The notes: a model not told the origin generated them from the letters alone. A DNA stretch of 43,710 bases from Flavobacterium aurantiibacter (GCF_002251775.1 NZ_NOXX01000193.1:1-43710); one strand, 5' to 3'; shown: positions 15,854 through 24,326, counted from the stretch's first letter. Program-made: numbers and translations.

Positions 15854-15981
15854 AGCGAGATAAATGACAAAATATCTTTGTTAGATTAGCTGAAAAGGGG
15901 ATTCTTTGTTTCGAAATCAAATCAATCTCATTCGCTAAAAAAGAGTCACCGTAAAAGTCTCGACGATTTAATTTGGCTCGC

Positions 15982-16251
15982 TTACAAAGCTGATATGATT
16001 ACTCTTTGAACAAAATCATTTGTATTTAGAAAAGTAATTTTCTTTCTAAAAACATCGCTATCAACAGTTTCTCTAAGTTTTCTGAAACATTCATCAGCAA
16101 ATGAATTGGTAACAACCTCAACACCTTTAAAGTCAAGAAACACCTTTTCATTTGAATTAATTTTTTCGATAATGGACGTACGAACTTGTGCTCCTAAATC
16201 TCTTGTTCCGAGACTTGAGCCAATATCTCCAAATTGGATAGTTGCATTCAT
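15982..16251 (-). CDS. STAS-like domain protein (DUF4325)
   Basis: An 89-residue protein when started at the ATG MNATIQFGD; an upstream extension has a non-family, Cys/Phe-rich sequence and is rejected. The core VFLDFKGVEVVTNSFADECF followed by ITFLN resembles an anti-sigma-factor antagonist fold, in which a central Ser/Thr region meets a partner kinase; here VVTNSF occupies the place of the SpoIIAA DSSG motif. The gene follows a HATPase-fold gene on the same strand after 84 bases, the arrangement of an SpoIIAB/SpoIIAA-like pair. No sigma factor is adjacent. Composition is AT-rich compared with its neighbours, hinting at acquisition. The regulated target is unknown. Confidence 0.75.
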   Translation of the reverse strand: MNATIQFGDIGSSLGTRDLGAQVRTSIIEKINSNEKVFLDFKGVEVVTNSFADECFRKLRETVDSDVFRKKITFLNTNDFVQRVIISAL

Positions 16252-16280
16252 GATTAAAATTCGTTTCCAACAATAAAACA

Positions 16281-16314
16281 CAAAAGTATTACATTTTAAA
16301 GTAAAAAGTAATAC
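16281..16314 (-). promoter_or_regulatory. Possible internal promoter with a palindrome upstream of the DUF4325 gene
   Basis: Minus-strand TACTTTTG (16288-16281) fits TAnnTTTG, 29 bases before the ATG. The inverted repeat GTATTAC (16286-16292) / GTAATAC (16308-16314) overlaps and precedes it and might be an operator. The region is very AT-rich, so chance matches are likely. Confidence 0.35.
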
Positions 16315-16335
16315 ATACTTTGTAAACTGCAAATA

Positions 16336-17241
16336 CTATTCCCTATCGCCAAACAAATCTTCATAAACCTGTTTTTTGTAATCGTAAAATTTGCTAGTGA
16401 AGGAAGTATAATCAACGTCTACATTTGTATTAATTCTTATATGAACGCAGGTTCCTTGCCAATAATCAATATCTTTTACAGCTGTCTCATTTTCGGAAAC
16501 ACTCAGAGTTTTGTTTCCAGAAAAAATACTCATCCAACCCCTGTTGAGTTTGATAAACTCAGCTGTTGCATAAAGCCCATGGCCTTGTCCACCTCCTTTA
16601 GTAACGCCTTCTTCTATGCATTTCAAAATTGCTTCTTCCTCGGTAAAAGTAAAGGCCTTGCTTAAGGATTTATGGACTCCAATTCCATAATCACAGGCAA
16701 TTAGCCGTATTGTATTTAGTGTTGAAAAATATTGTGCTGCAATCCAACCTTCATTTTGTTCAGAATGATTGAGAACATTATCTAAAATCTCATTAAGGCA
16801 ATAGTCTAAGCTCACGTAAACATTCTCATGCATTGAAGCTTTTTTTCTCAAAATACCAAGAAAACTGTGTAAAACAGTAATTTGATTTTGCCGAGTGTAT
16901 TTTTGAATTTGTACAGAAGTTTCATCATTACCTTTATCAACACTAAATGGGAGTTGAACTTTTAACTCCTCGAAAAATTTCATACCTGCTAAATAATTTG
17001 CTGGAAGTGAAGCTTGCTGTACATAAATTCGCCCGCTAACAACATACCCAAGACTTTCTAAATACTTTACTGTGCACAATAAAAGCAAAGCATAGTCTGG
17101 ATAAATGAAGTTGCAATTTGTAAAATCGATACTAACTTCAGTTGTAGGAACAATTTTATATTGATTTACTAGATCACTGCAAACTTTTAAAGCCTGACCG
17201 TGTGATTTAGCTAACTCCCTAATTCTAATTAAAAATGCCAT
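16336..17241 (-). CDS. STAS-like plus HATPase-fold ATP-binding protein (RsbW-like)
   Basis: A 301-residue protein when started at ATG MAFLIRIREL; the longer frame needs a TTG. Residues ~30-80 (VSIDFTNCNFIYPDYALLLL) look like a STAS-type strand-helix unit. Residues ~115-275 form a GHKL ATPase with N box NEILDNVLNH (Asn150), G1 box DYGIG (184-188) and G2 box GGGQGHGLY (217-225). There is no HisKA dimerisation domain, so it is not a canonical sensor kinase; a serine kinase/anti-sigma-like partner switch with the adjacent DUF4325 protein is inferred. The AT-rich pair is wedged between the thioredoxin-like gene and truB. No further partner gene is visible. Confidence 0.75.
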   Translation of the reverse strand: MAFLIRIRELAKSHGQALKVCSDLVNQYKIVPTTEVSIDFTNCNFIYPDYALLLLCTVKYLESLGYVVSGRIYVQQASLPANYLAGMKFFEELKVQLPFSVDKGNDETSVQIQKYTRQNQITVLHSFLGILRKKASMHENVYVSLDYCLNEILDNVLNHSEQNEGWIAAQYFSTLNTIRLIACDYGIGVHKSLSKAFTFTEEEAILKCIEEGVTKGGGQGHGLYATAEFIKLNRGWMSIFSGNKTLSVSENETAVKDIDYWQGTCVHIRINTNVDVDYTSFTSKFYDYKKQVYEDLFGDRE

Positions 17242-17349
17242 CCTATAAATCAATTGGACACCATAAATTTAACTAGAAAATGAACTTAATTTTTTAAAGT
17301 TTAGAAGCCATAAAAATCACTAACTCCAAACTAAAAGTAAGTTCAGAAT

Positions 17350-18066
17350 TTAATTTTTTATTGACGCAATAAGTGCTGCCTCAAAGCTCTCAACCGTATA
17401 GGCTTCGTCTACCAGAAACGAACCGCTGCCTTCGCGTCGAAGCGATGTTAAATGAGCTCCCGATTGCAATGCCGTTCCCAAATCGTGCGCCAGCGAACGC
17501 ACATAAGTTCCTTTACTGCATGTGAGCCAAAAGTCGAGCTCGGTTTCCGAACGGCGGTTTAGCTTAAATTCGAAAATCTGCACCGGACGCGCCGCAATTT
17601 CTACTGTCTCGCCCGCTCGTGCATGTTCGTACAAACGTTTCCCGTCTTTCTTAATCGCCGAATAAATGGGCGGCTTTTGGAGTATCGTTCCTTCGAACGA
17701 TTTTGCTGCCGCGGAAAGAAATTCGTCCGTAATGTGTGCGGTTGGGAAAACAGCATCGATTTCCGTTTCTAAATCGTACGAAGGCGTTGTAGCACCCAAC
17801 TTTATCGTCCCGGAATAAATCTTAGTCTCAGCTTGAAACGTATCGATAGATTTGGTCATTTTTCCGGTGCAAACAATCAAGAGTCCGGTTGCCAGCGGAT
17901 CGAGCGTTCCGGCATGACCCACTTTTATTTTCTTCAAACCCAACTGCGATTTCAACAACCATTTTACTTTGTTCACCAATTGAAAACTCGACCAATGCAA
18001 GGGTTTATCGAAAAGCAAAACTTCGCCTTCGAGAAAACCTTCAGAAGTAAATGAGCGACTTTTCAT
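17350..18066 (-). CDS. truB: tRNA pseudouridine(55) synthase
   Basis: A 238-residue TruB that converts U55 in the T loop of tRNAs to pseudouridine. The catalytic aspartate is Asp56 in GHAGTLDPLATG. Other family landmarks are LLFDKPLHWSSF, KPPIYSAIKKDGKRLYEHARAG and CSKGTYVRSLAHDLG. It is on the shorter side, lacking an extended PUA-type tail, which is usual for the non-proteobacterial form. Its ATG abuts the uppP stop with no gap. It is the last gene of a minus-strand operon ftsX-DUF3098-uppP-truB. Confidence 0.96.
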   Translation of the reverse strand: MKSRSFTSEGFLEGEVLLFDKPLHWSSFQLVNKVKWLLKSQLGLKKIKVGHAGTLDPLATGLLIVCTGKMTKSIDTFQAETKIYSGTIKLGATTPSYDLETEIDAVFPTAHITDEFLSAAAKSFEGTILQKPPIYSAIKKDGKRLYEHARAGETVEIAARPVQIFEFKLNRRSETELDFWLTCSKGTYVRSLAHDLGTALQSGAHLTSLRREGSGSFLVDEAYTVESFEAALIASIKN

Positions 18067-18870
18067 TTAGCGCGTAAAGTAAATCAGTAGTAAAATGCCC
18101 GCAATAATGCGGTACCAACCCCAAAGTTTGAAGCCGTATTTCAACAAAAGTGCGATAAACGATTTGATGGCGATAATTGCAACGATAAACGCCACGACGT
18201 TTCCACCTAAAAACAACTGCCAGCCGTTTTCGGTAGCCGAAATAAGTTCGTAACCTTTGCTGCCGCTGGCTTCGTAGGTTTTCACAAAAATGCTGTACAC
18301 GCTAACGGCAAGCATGGTAGGTACCGCTAGGAAAAACGAAAACTCGGCTGCTGCTTTACGTGAAAGTCCTTGTTGCATACCGCCAATGATTGATGCCGCC
18401 GACCGACTTGTACCTGGCATCATCGCCAAACATTGCCAAAAACCAATGATTACCGCTTTTTTAACCGGAAGTTCTTGCTCGTTGTGAATGATGGGGTTTT
18501 TGAAAAACCTATCGATAAACAACAGAACAACGCCGCCAATAATCAAAACAATTGCAATAGGCACCGGATCACCAAGAACGGCATCGATGTAATCGTCGAA
18601 GAGTTTCCCCAAAACCAAAGCAGGAACTACCGCAAGAGCGAGTTTGGTATAAAATTGCAAACGTGTAAAATCGAAGAATTTTTTGGCATATAAAAAAACC
18701 ACGGCCAAGATGGCTCCAAACTGAATCGACACTTGAAAAAGTTTGGTAAAATCGTCGTTTTGAATTTGAAAGTACGAACTCGCAAAAATCATGTGTGCTG
18801 TTGAAGATACGGGCAAATATTCCGTTAAACCTTCAATGACCGCTAAAACAAACGCTTCGAAATAATTCAT
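18067..18870 (-). CDS. uppP: Undecaprenyl-diphosphate phosphatase
   Basis: An integral membrane phosphatase of 267 residues that removes one phosphate from undecaprenyl diphosphate, recycling the lipid carrier for peptidoglycan and other envelope polymers. Signature motifs are EGLTEYLPVSSTAHM near the N-terminus and PGTSRSAASIIGG mid-protein; both line the active site. Several hydrophobic helices span the sequence. High expression of this family is known to give bacitracin tolerance. It overlaps the DUF3098 gene by 4 bases and touches truB, so translation is coupled across the operon. Confidence 0.96.
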   Translation of the reverse strand: MNYFEAFVLAVIEGLTEYLPVSSTAHMIFASSYFQIQNDDFTKLFQVSIQFGAILAVVFLYAKKFFDFTRLQFYTKLALAVVPALVLGKLFDDYIDAVLGDPVPIAIVLIIGGVVLLFIDRFFKNPIIHNEQELPVKKAVIIGFWQCLAMMPGTSRSAASIIGGMQQGLSRKAAAEFSFFLAVPTMLAVSVYSIFVKTYEASGSKGYELISATENGWQLFLGGNVVAFIVAIIAIKSFIALLLKYGFKLWGWYRIIAGILLLIYFTR

Positions 18871-19109
18871 TTCGCCGTTTTAGGATTTTTTAAAATCGAC
18901 CAAATAACCACGCCAAAACCAATTAAAACAACGGTGGGTGCCAATCGAATGCGTCGGAAATTAAAAATCTCTGGATTAAAAACATTTGGATCATCCGATC
19001 CGCCTCCCGACATCAGGATAAAACCTAAGGCGATAACGGCACAGCCAATTAACAACAATCTGTAATTCTGTTTTCCGAATACGAAATGCGTTTCTTTAGA
19101 TTCTTTCAT
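18867..19109 (-). CDS. DUF3098 small membrane protein
   Basis: An 80-residue protein with two predicted transmembrane helices (about 18-34 and 58-72) and the conserved starts FGKQNY and RRIRLAP. DUF3098 is confined, as far as I know, to Bacteroidota and is regularly found between ftsX and uppP, which suggests a role in division or wall synthesis; that role is inferred from position only. Its end overlaps uppP by 4 bases, and ftsX ends 6 bases before its start. Confidence 0.85.
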   Translation of the reverse strand: MKESKETHFVFGKQNYRLLLIGCAVIALGFILMSGGGSDDPNVFNPEIFNFRRIRLAPTVVLIGFGVVIWSILKNPKTAK

Positions 19110-19115
19110 AGTGAT

Positions 19116-19991
19116 TTAGTATAAATCGTCTGTTCGTAAGTTCAAAAAGCGCTGTGTGGCAAAAAAGGTACTCACAAACGTGATTAAAACACCCAATCCA
19201 AACACGGCCAATAAGATAATTCCGGTAGCAATAGGTTCGTCTAAAACGCCTAATCCCGGATTGGCATTATCAATCCACAACAGCAAAGCAATTAGAGCAA
19301 TTACTGCTAAAACGCCGCCAATCATTCCCAACTTCACGCTGGTCCAGATAAACGGCTTGCGAATAAACGCTTTTGTTGCGCCTACCATTTGCATGGTTTT
19401 TATGATGAAACGCTTGCTGTAAATCGACAAACGCATCGAACTGTTGATAATCAAAACAGAAATAAGTGCAAAAACACCCGAAATAATCAACATCCACAAA
19501 CTAATTTTCTGGATGTTCTCGTTCACCAATTTTACAATTTGCTTGTCGTAAACCACATCGCCAATCATTTCATTCTTGCGCAAACGATCTTCAATACGGT
19601 CAATACTGTCGCGAACTACATAATCGGCTTTCAAATACACATCAAATGAGTTTTGCAATGGATTGACGCCCAAAAACGAAATAAAGTCTTCGCCAACCAC
19701 TTCCGAGTGATTTTTTGCTGCTTGTTCTTTAGAAACATATACGGCTTTCTTTACAAATTTTGCCGTTTTTAGCTCGTTGCTAAAAGCTGTTAATGTCGAA
19801 TCGGTGGCTTCGTTCTTGAAAAAAACCGTCACAGCAATTTCTTCCTTAAAATTATCGGCTAATTTTTTGGAATTAATCACAAACAAGCCGAGCGCACCCA
19901 ATAAAAACAGCACCAAAAATACGCTGAGTACTGCTGAAAAGTAAGACGTTATGAGTCGGCGTTTTTGAAATTTATCGTACGAAGATGCCAT
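19116..19991 (-). CDS. ftsX: Cell division protein FtsX (ABC-type permease)
   Basis: A 291-residue FtsX when started at MASSYDKFQKRRL; the longer frame adds four residues through a non-ATG start. It has a short cytoplasmic N-terminus, a first transmembrane helix (~18-40), an extracytoplasmic domain (~41-165) with AVTVFFKNEA, and three more helices in the C-terminal permease domain (FtsX fold). With the ATPase FtsE it couples ATP use to activation of cell-wall hydrolases at the septum. ftsE is not in this window, which is common in this phylum. It is divergent from leuS, with 155 bases between. Confidence 0.93.
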   Translation of the reverse strand: MASSYDKFQKRRLITSYFSAVLSVFLVLFLLGALGLFVINSKKLADNFKEEIAVTVFFKNEATDSTLTAFSNELKTAKFVKKAVYVSKEQAAKNHSEVVGEDFISFLGVNPLQNSFDVYLKADYVVRDSIDRIEDRLRKNEMIGDVVYDKQIVKLVNENIQKISLWMLIISGVFALISVLIINSSMRLSIYSKRFIIKTMQMVGATKAFIRKPFIWTSVKLGMIGGVLAVIALIALLLWIDNANPGLGVLDEPIATGIILLAVFGLGVLITFVSTFFATQRFLNLRTDDLY

Positions 19992-20081
19992 TGTTAACCG
20001 CAATTTGGTGGTAAAAATAGTAAACTAATCTGGTTACTGTTTATTATGTTCTTCAAACTTTCCACATTCAGGCATTAAGTT

Positions 20082-20134
20082 TAAATTTGCGCGCACTTGT
20101 CGCAATCCCTACCACCTGTTAAAAGTTGCGACAA
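20082..20134 (+). promoter_or_regulatory. leuS promoter box and 5'-leader inverted repeat
   Basis: TAAATTTG at 20082-20089 fits the -7 consensus and predicts a start near 20095. The leader then carries a perfect 9-bp inverted repeat, TTGTCGCAA (20097-20105) and TTGCGACAA (20126-20134), with a 20-base loop, ending 12 bases before the ATG at 20147. It could control translation. It does not look like a T-box. Confidence 0.45.
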
Positions 20135-20146
20135 CGATCCATAATT

Positions 20147-23100
20147 ATGAAGTACTTACCAAACGAAATTGAAGCCAAGTGGCAAAAATATTGGGCCGAC
20201 GAAGAAACTTTTAAAGCGTCGCACGATTCCGAAAAGCCAAAATACTACGTTCTCGATATGTTTCCGTATCCTTCCGGAGCCGGATTACACGTAGGACATC
20301 CGCTGGGCTACATCGCATCCGATATCTACGCACGCTACAAACGCCATCAAGGATTTAACGTGTTGCATCCGCAAGGCTACGACAGTTTTGGCCTTCCGGC
20401 AGAACAATACGCCATACAAACCGGACAACATCCGGAAAAAACTACCGCTGAAAACATTGCGCGTTACCGACAACAGCTCGATCGCATCGGTTTTTCATTC
20501 GATTGGAGTAAAGAAGTGCGTACTTCCGATCCGAATTATTACAAATGGACCCAGTTCATTTTCTTACAGATATTCGATTCGTGGTATGATAAATCGGCCG
20601 ACAAAGCACGACCCATTTCCGAACTCGTTTCCTTATTCGAAACTTCGGGAACTACCAACGTTAATGCCGCTTGCGACGATAACGTTACCACATTCACCGC
20701 CGATGAATGGATTCACTTTTCACCTGAAACCAAGGAACAGATTTTATTGCAATACCGCCTCACTTACTTGGCCGAAACCGAAGTAAACTGGTGTCCCGGG
20801 CTCGGAACCGTGCTTGCCAACGACGAAATTGTTAACGGCGTTTCCGAACGAGGTGGCTTTCCCGTTATTCGCAAGAAAATGACACAGTGGAGCATGCGTA
20901 TTTCCGCTTACGCAGAACGCTTACTTTCCGGCTTGCAAACCATCGACTGGACGCAATCGCTTAAAGACGCACAAGAAAACTGGATCGGAAAATCGACCGG
21001 TGCCTTGGTGCAGTTTGCCGTGCGCGATCAAGACGGTTTGGATTTAGATTTTGCATTAAATGCCGACAATACCACCGGACAGTTTATTGAAGTGTTCACC
21101 ACACGTCCGGACACTTTATACGGCGTGAGCTTTTTAACGCTTGCACCCGAACATCCGTTGGTAGCACATATTACAACTGCCGACCAAAAAGCAGCTGTGG
21201 AGGCCTACGTAGAAGCCGCTGCTAAAAAATCGGAACGCGATCGGATGAGCGATGTTAAGACCATTTCCGGAGTTTTCACAGGGGCTTATGCCATACATCC
21301 GTTTACCGGAGCCGAAATTCCGATATGGATTGGCGACTACGTCTTAGCGGGTTACGGAACTGGTGCCGTAATGGCAGTTCCGGCGGGCGACGAACGCGAC
21401 CATGCTTTTGCAAAATTCTTCAACCTGCCCATTCCACAAATTTTTGAAGACCAAGATACCGACACTGCTGCGTTTACCAATAAAGGCGGATTTTCGTTAA
21501 TGAATTCGGGCTTCCTCGACGGACTCGACTACAAAGCCGCCATGAAAAAAGTGATACAAGCTTTGGAAGAATCGGGCGCCGGACGAGCAAAAGTAAATTA
21601 CCGCCTACGCGATGCAGTGTTTTCCAGACAACGCTACTGGGGCGAACCGTTCCCGATTTATTATGTCGACGGATTGCCCAAGGCCATCGCTGTCGAACAT
21701 TTGCCCATCACTTTACCTGAAGTAGAGAAATATTTACCAACGCCAGACGGTGCGCCACCACTCGGAAACGCCACACATTGGGCTTGGGATACGGTTACAA
21801 ACACGGTGGTAAGCAACGAACTCATCGACAACCAAACAATTTTCCCGCTTGAGTTAAATACCATGCCGGGGTGGGCCGGAAGTTCGTGGTACTGGTTGCG
21901 TTACATGGACGCGAAAAACGAAAACGAACTCTTTTCCGCGAAAGCGCAACAATACTGGCAAAACGTTGATTTATACATCGGTGGTAGCGAACACGCCACC
22001 GGACACTTGCTGTACGCACGCTTCTGGAACAAATTCTTAAAAGACCGCGGTTTCATCCAAGAAGAAGAACCGTTCAAGAAGCTCATCAACCAAGGGATGA
22101 TTTTGGGAATGAGTGCGTTCATACATCGACTGGATTTCGCTGACTATTCGGATGGTCTTGGCGCTACCGCATCTGGAAACACATTTACTTCCGAACAAAA
22201 ACAACGGATACAAGAATTTTGTAACAACAAGCGAAACAAAGTATTTGTCTCCAAAAATTATTTAGAAAATCGTTTAGACTTAATGAATGGAGAAGTTTTA
22301 GGAATTGCTTCCTCTTTTCCTTTTCTAGAAAGATCATTAGTTAAGCGATACCCCGAAATAGAAGACATAATCAGTGGAATACACATAACGGTAGCAAAAT
22401 TGCATATTGATATCTCCTTAATTAATGAAGTTACCAACGAATTAGATATCGAGAAGTTAAAAAATCACTCACATTTAAGTGATTTTAGAAATGCTGAGTT
22501 TATTGCAAGCGATGATAAGATTATCGTTTCTCGCGAAGTCGAAAAAATGTCGAAATCCAAATACAACGTAGTAACACCCGACGATATTTGCGAGCAATAC
22601 GGCGCCGATACGCTGCGTTTGTACGAAATGTTCTTGGGTCCGCTGGAGCAAGCCAAACCGTGGAACACCGCCGGAATTAGTGGTGTGTTCAGTTTCTTGA
22701 AAAAGTTGTGGCGTTTGTATTTCGACGACAACGGTTTTGCGGTTACGGCACAGCCTGCCACGCCCGAAGCTTTGAAAGTACTGCACAAAACCATTAAAAA
22801 AGTGCAAGACGACATCGAAGGATTTTCGTTTAATACCTCGGTGAGCCAGTTTATGATTGCCGTTAACGAACTTACAGCCTTGAAATGCCGCGAACGCAGT
22901 GTTTTAGAACCTTTAGCCGTGCTTATTTCGCCCTACGCGCCGCACATCGCCGAAGAATTATGGGAGCAATTGGGCCATCAATCGAGCATTGCCTTTGCAC
23001 CATTTCCGAAGTTTAATCCGGAGTTTTTAGTGGAATCTACCAAGAACTATCCGGTTTCATTTAACGGAAAACACCGCTTTAACGTAGAGCTTCCGATGGA

Positions 23101-23224
23101 TTTAACCACCGAAGAAATCGAATTGCGCATCATGCAAGACGAACGCACCGAAAAGCAACTCGAAGGCCGAACGCCCAAGAAAGTAATTATCGTTCCTGGG
23201 AAAATTATAAACATCGTTTCCTAA
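20147..23224 (+). CDS. leuS: Leucyl-tRNA synthetase with an expanded leucine-specific domain
   Basis: A class I synthetase that charges tRNA-Leu and edits mischarged products. From the ATG at 20147 (MKYLPNEIEAKWQKYW) it has 1025 residues; the upstream TTG frame is not used. The HIGH-type motif is HVGH at 48-51 and KMSKS is at 800-804. The editing domain includes TTRPDTLYG and AVPAGDERDHAFA. An N-terminal insertion (DKSADKARPISELVSLFET...) is typical of Bacteroidota. The stretch ~663-765 between LINQGMILG and KMSKS is much longer than I recall for flavobacterial enzymes (by roughly 80-90 residues) and is AT-rich. The reading frame stays intact and catalytic motifs are complete, so the enzyme should work. 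Confidence 0.96.
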   Translation: MKYLPNEIEAKWQKYWADEETFKASHDSEKPKYYVLDMFPYPSGAGLHVGHPLGYIASDIYARYKRHQGFNVLHPQGYDSFGLPAEQYAIQTGQHPEKTTAENIARYRQQLDRIGFSFDWSKEVRTSDPNYYKWTQFIFLQIFDSWYDKSADKARPISELVSLFETSGTTNVNAACDDNVTTFTADEWIHFSPETKEQILLQYRLTYLAETEVNWCPGLGTVLANDEIVNGVSERGGFPVIRKKMTQWSMRISAYAERLLSGLQTIDWTQSLKDAQENWIGKSTGALVQFAVRDQDGLDLDFALNADNTTGQFIEVFTTRPDTLYGVSFLTLAPEHPLVAHITTADQKAAVEAYVEAAAKKSERDRMSDVKTISGVFTGAYAIHPFTGAEIPIWIGDYVLAGYGTGAVMAVPAGDERDHAFAKFFNLPIPQIFEDQDTDTAAFTNKGGFSLMNSGFLDGLDYKAAMKKVIQALEESGAGRAKVNYRLRDAVFSRQRYWGEPFPIYYVDGLPKAIAVEHLPITLPEVEKYLPTPDGAPPLGNATHWAWDTVTNTVVSNELIDNQTIFPLELNTMPGWAGSSWYWLRYMDAKNENELFSAKAQQYWQNVDLYIGGSEHATGHLLYARFWNKFLKDRGFIQEEEPFKKLINQGMILGMSAFIHRLDFADYSDGLGATASGNTFTSEQKQRIQEFCNNKRNKVFVSKNYLENRLDLMNGEVLGIASSFPFLERSLVKRYPEIEDIISGIHITVAKLHIDISLINEVTNELDIEKLKNHSHLSDFRNAEFIASDDKIIVSREVEKMSKSKYNVVTPDDICEQYGADTLRLYEMFLGPLEQAKPWNTAGISGVFSFLKKLWRLYFDDNGFAVTAQPATPEALKVLHKTIKKVQDDIEGFSFNTSVSQFMIAVNELTALKCRERSVLEPLAVLISPYAPHIAEELWEQLGHQSSIAFAPFPKFNPEFLVESTKNYPVSFNGKHRFNVELPMDLTTEEIELRIMQDERTEKQLEGRTPKKVIIVPGKIINIVS

Positions 23225-23237
23225 ATTTTCGCTAAAA

Positions 23238-23292
23238 AGCACCAAATTCCAACTGTCAGCTTGACAGAACATAAAATTTGGTGCTAAATTTG
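23238..23292 (+). promoter_or_regulatory. Hairpin after leuS merged with the promoter of the metallopeptidase gene
   Basis: AGCACCAAATT (23238-23248) pairs with AATTTGGTGCT (23275-23285), and inside it CTGTCA/TGACAG (23253-23267) pairs as well. TAAATTTG at 23285-23292 is a -7 box 26 bases before the next ATG; TTG at 23261 is a possible -33. The structure may both end leuS and shape the promoter. Confidence 0.45.
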
Positions 23293-23318
23293 ATAAACGT
23301 AAAGAAAATAAACATAAA

Positions 23319-23999
23319 ATGGGAATAGGAATTTATTTAATAATGGGAATCTTGTTCTTGGTGTCGTGGTTGGTAAGCAACCGACTCCAGAGCAAATTCG
23401 ATAAGTACAGCAAATTACACTTGGCCAACGGCATGAGTGGCGCCGAAATCGCCGAAAAAATGTTGGCCGATCACGGCATTCGCGACGTTCGAGTTATTTC
23501 GACTCCCGGGCGTTTAACCGATCACTACAATCCAGCCGATAAAACCGTGAACCTCAGCGAAGCCGTTTACAATCAGCGCAATGCGGCAGCGGCAGCAGTT
23601 GCAGCGCACGAAGTAGGACACGCCGTACAACACGCAACAGCTTACAGTTGGTTGCAAATGCGTTCAACACTGGTACCCATCGTAAATATTGCCTCGTCTA
23701 TGGTGCAATGGATTTTACTTGCTGGTGTGCTCATGATCAAAACCTTTCCAGAGCTTTTGCTTATCGGAATCATCGTTTTTGCTGCAACAACGCTCTTTAC
23801 GGTAATTACGTTACCTGTCGAGTACGATGCCAGTAACCGTGCGTTGGCGTGGCTCGAAAACAAGCGTATGCTCACGCGCGAAGAACAAGCCGGTGCACAA
23901 GACGCTTTGAAATGGGCGGCACGCACGTACGTGGTAGCGGCCATCGGTTCTATTGCAACTTTGCTGTATTACATCAGTATTTACGCCAACCGACGCTAA
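23319..23999 (+). CDS. YugP-type neutral zinc metallopeptidase, membrane-bound
   Basis: A 226-residue protein of the zinc metallopeptidase family typified by B. subtilis YugP. The HExxH zinc motif is HEVGH (97-101) in VAAHEVGHAVQHA, and a third ligand is likely in EYDASNRALAWL. A hydrophobic N-terminal helix (~3-20) and at least three further membrane segments (~118-140, ~145-165, ~205-222) indicate an integral membrane protein. Natural substrates of this family are not established to my knowledge. Length is normal. An intrinsic terminator lies 25 bases after the stop. Confidence 0.9.
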   Translation: MGIGIYLIMGILFLVSWLVSNRLQSKFDKYSKLHLANGMSGAEIAEKMLADHGIRDVRVISTPGRLTDHYNPADKTVNLSEAVYNQRNAAAAAVAAHEVGHAVQHATAYSWLQMRSTLVPIVNIASSMVQWILLAGVLMIKTFPELLLIGIIVFAATTLFTVITLPVEYDASNRALAWLENKRMLTREEQAGAQDALKWAARTYVVAAIGSIATLLYYISIYANRR

Positions 24000-24024
24000 T
24001 TCGGAAATTCAAAAAACAATACAG

Positions 24025-24052
24025 AAGCTGCTTTTTAAGGCAGCTTTTTTTA
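24025..24052 (+). terminator. Intrinsic terminator of the metallopeptidase gene
   Basis: AAGCTGC (24025-24031) pairs with GCAGCTT (24040-24046), followed by a T tract into 24051. GC-rich copy 3 begins directly after. Confidence 0.85.
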
Positions 24053-24235
24053 TTTGGGCAAACCGGCAGTTCCCACGCCAAAACCCAAGCACTGCCGTCG
24101 CGCTTTACGCTGCAACTCCTCGCCACCGGTGGAAACCACCCGGCGGCTGTGGGGTTTCCGCTGCACCCGAGGCTTTAGCCGAACTGACCGGAGGTAATCG
24201 CTTTTGCAGAAAATCGTTACCGAAAAAATTACGTT
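24051..24235 (+). repeat. GC-rich intergenic element, copy 3 (plus orientation)
   Basis: It begins TATTTGGGCAAACC and contains GCTGCAACTCCTCGC (24109-24123) and GCTGTGGGGTTTCCGC (24146-24161), both nearly identical in copy 6. Its tail is TAATCGCTTTTGCAG. The remainder of this 327-base gap (24236-24326) holds a 10-bp palindrome CGAACGTTCG and a weak hairpin AAATCC-tatggc-GGATTT with T residues at 24274-24294. I see no gene in the gap. Confidence 0.6.
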
Positions 24236-24326
24236 AACGAACGTTCGTAGTAAAAATCGGATTGTTGACGTACAAATCCTATGGCGGATTTTTTGTTTTG
24301 AAATCGATTTTAAAAGAGAATTTCTG

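Noticed and set aside
20097..20134. T-box riboswitch for leuS
   Set aside because: Leader is only about 50 bases and lacks the T-box bulge sequence; a simple hairpin fits better.
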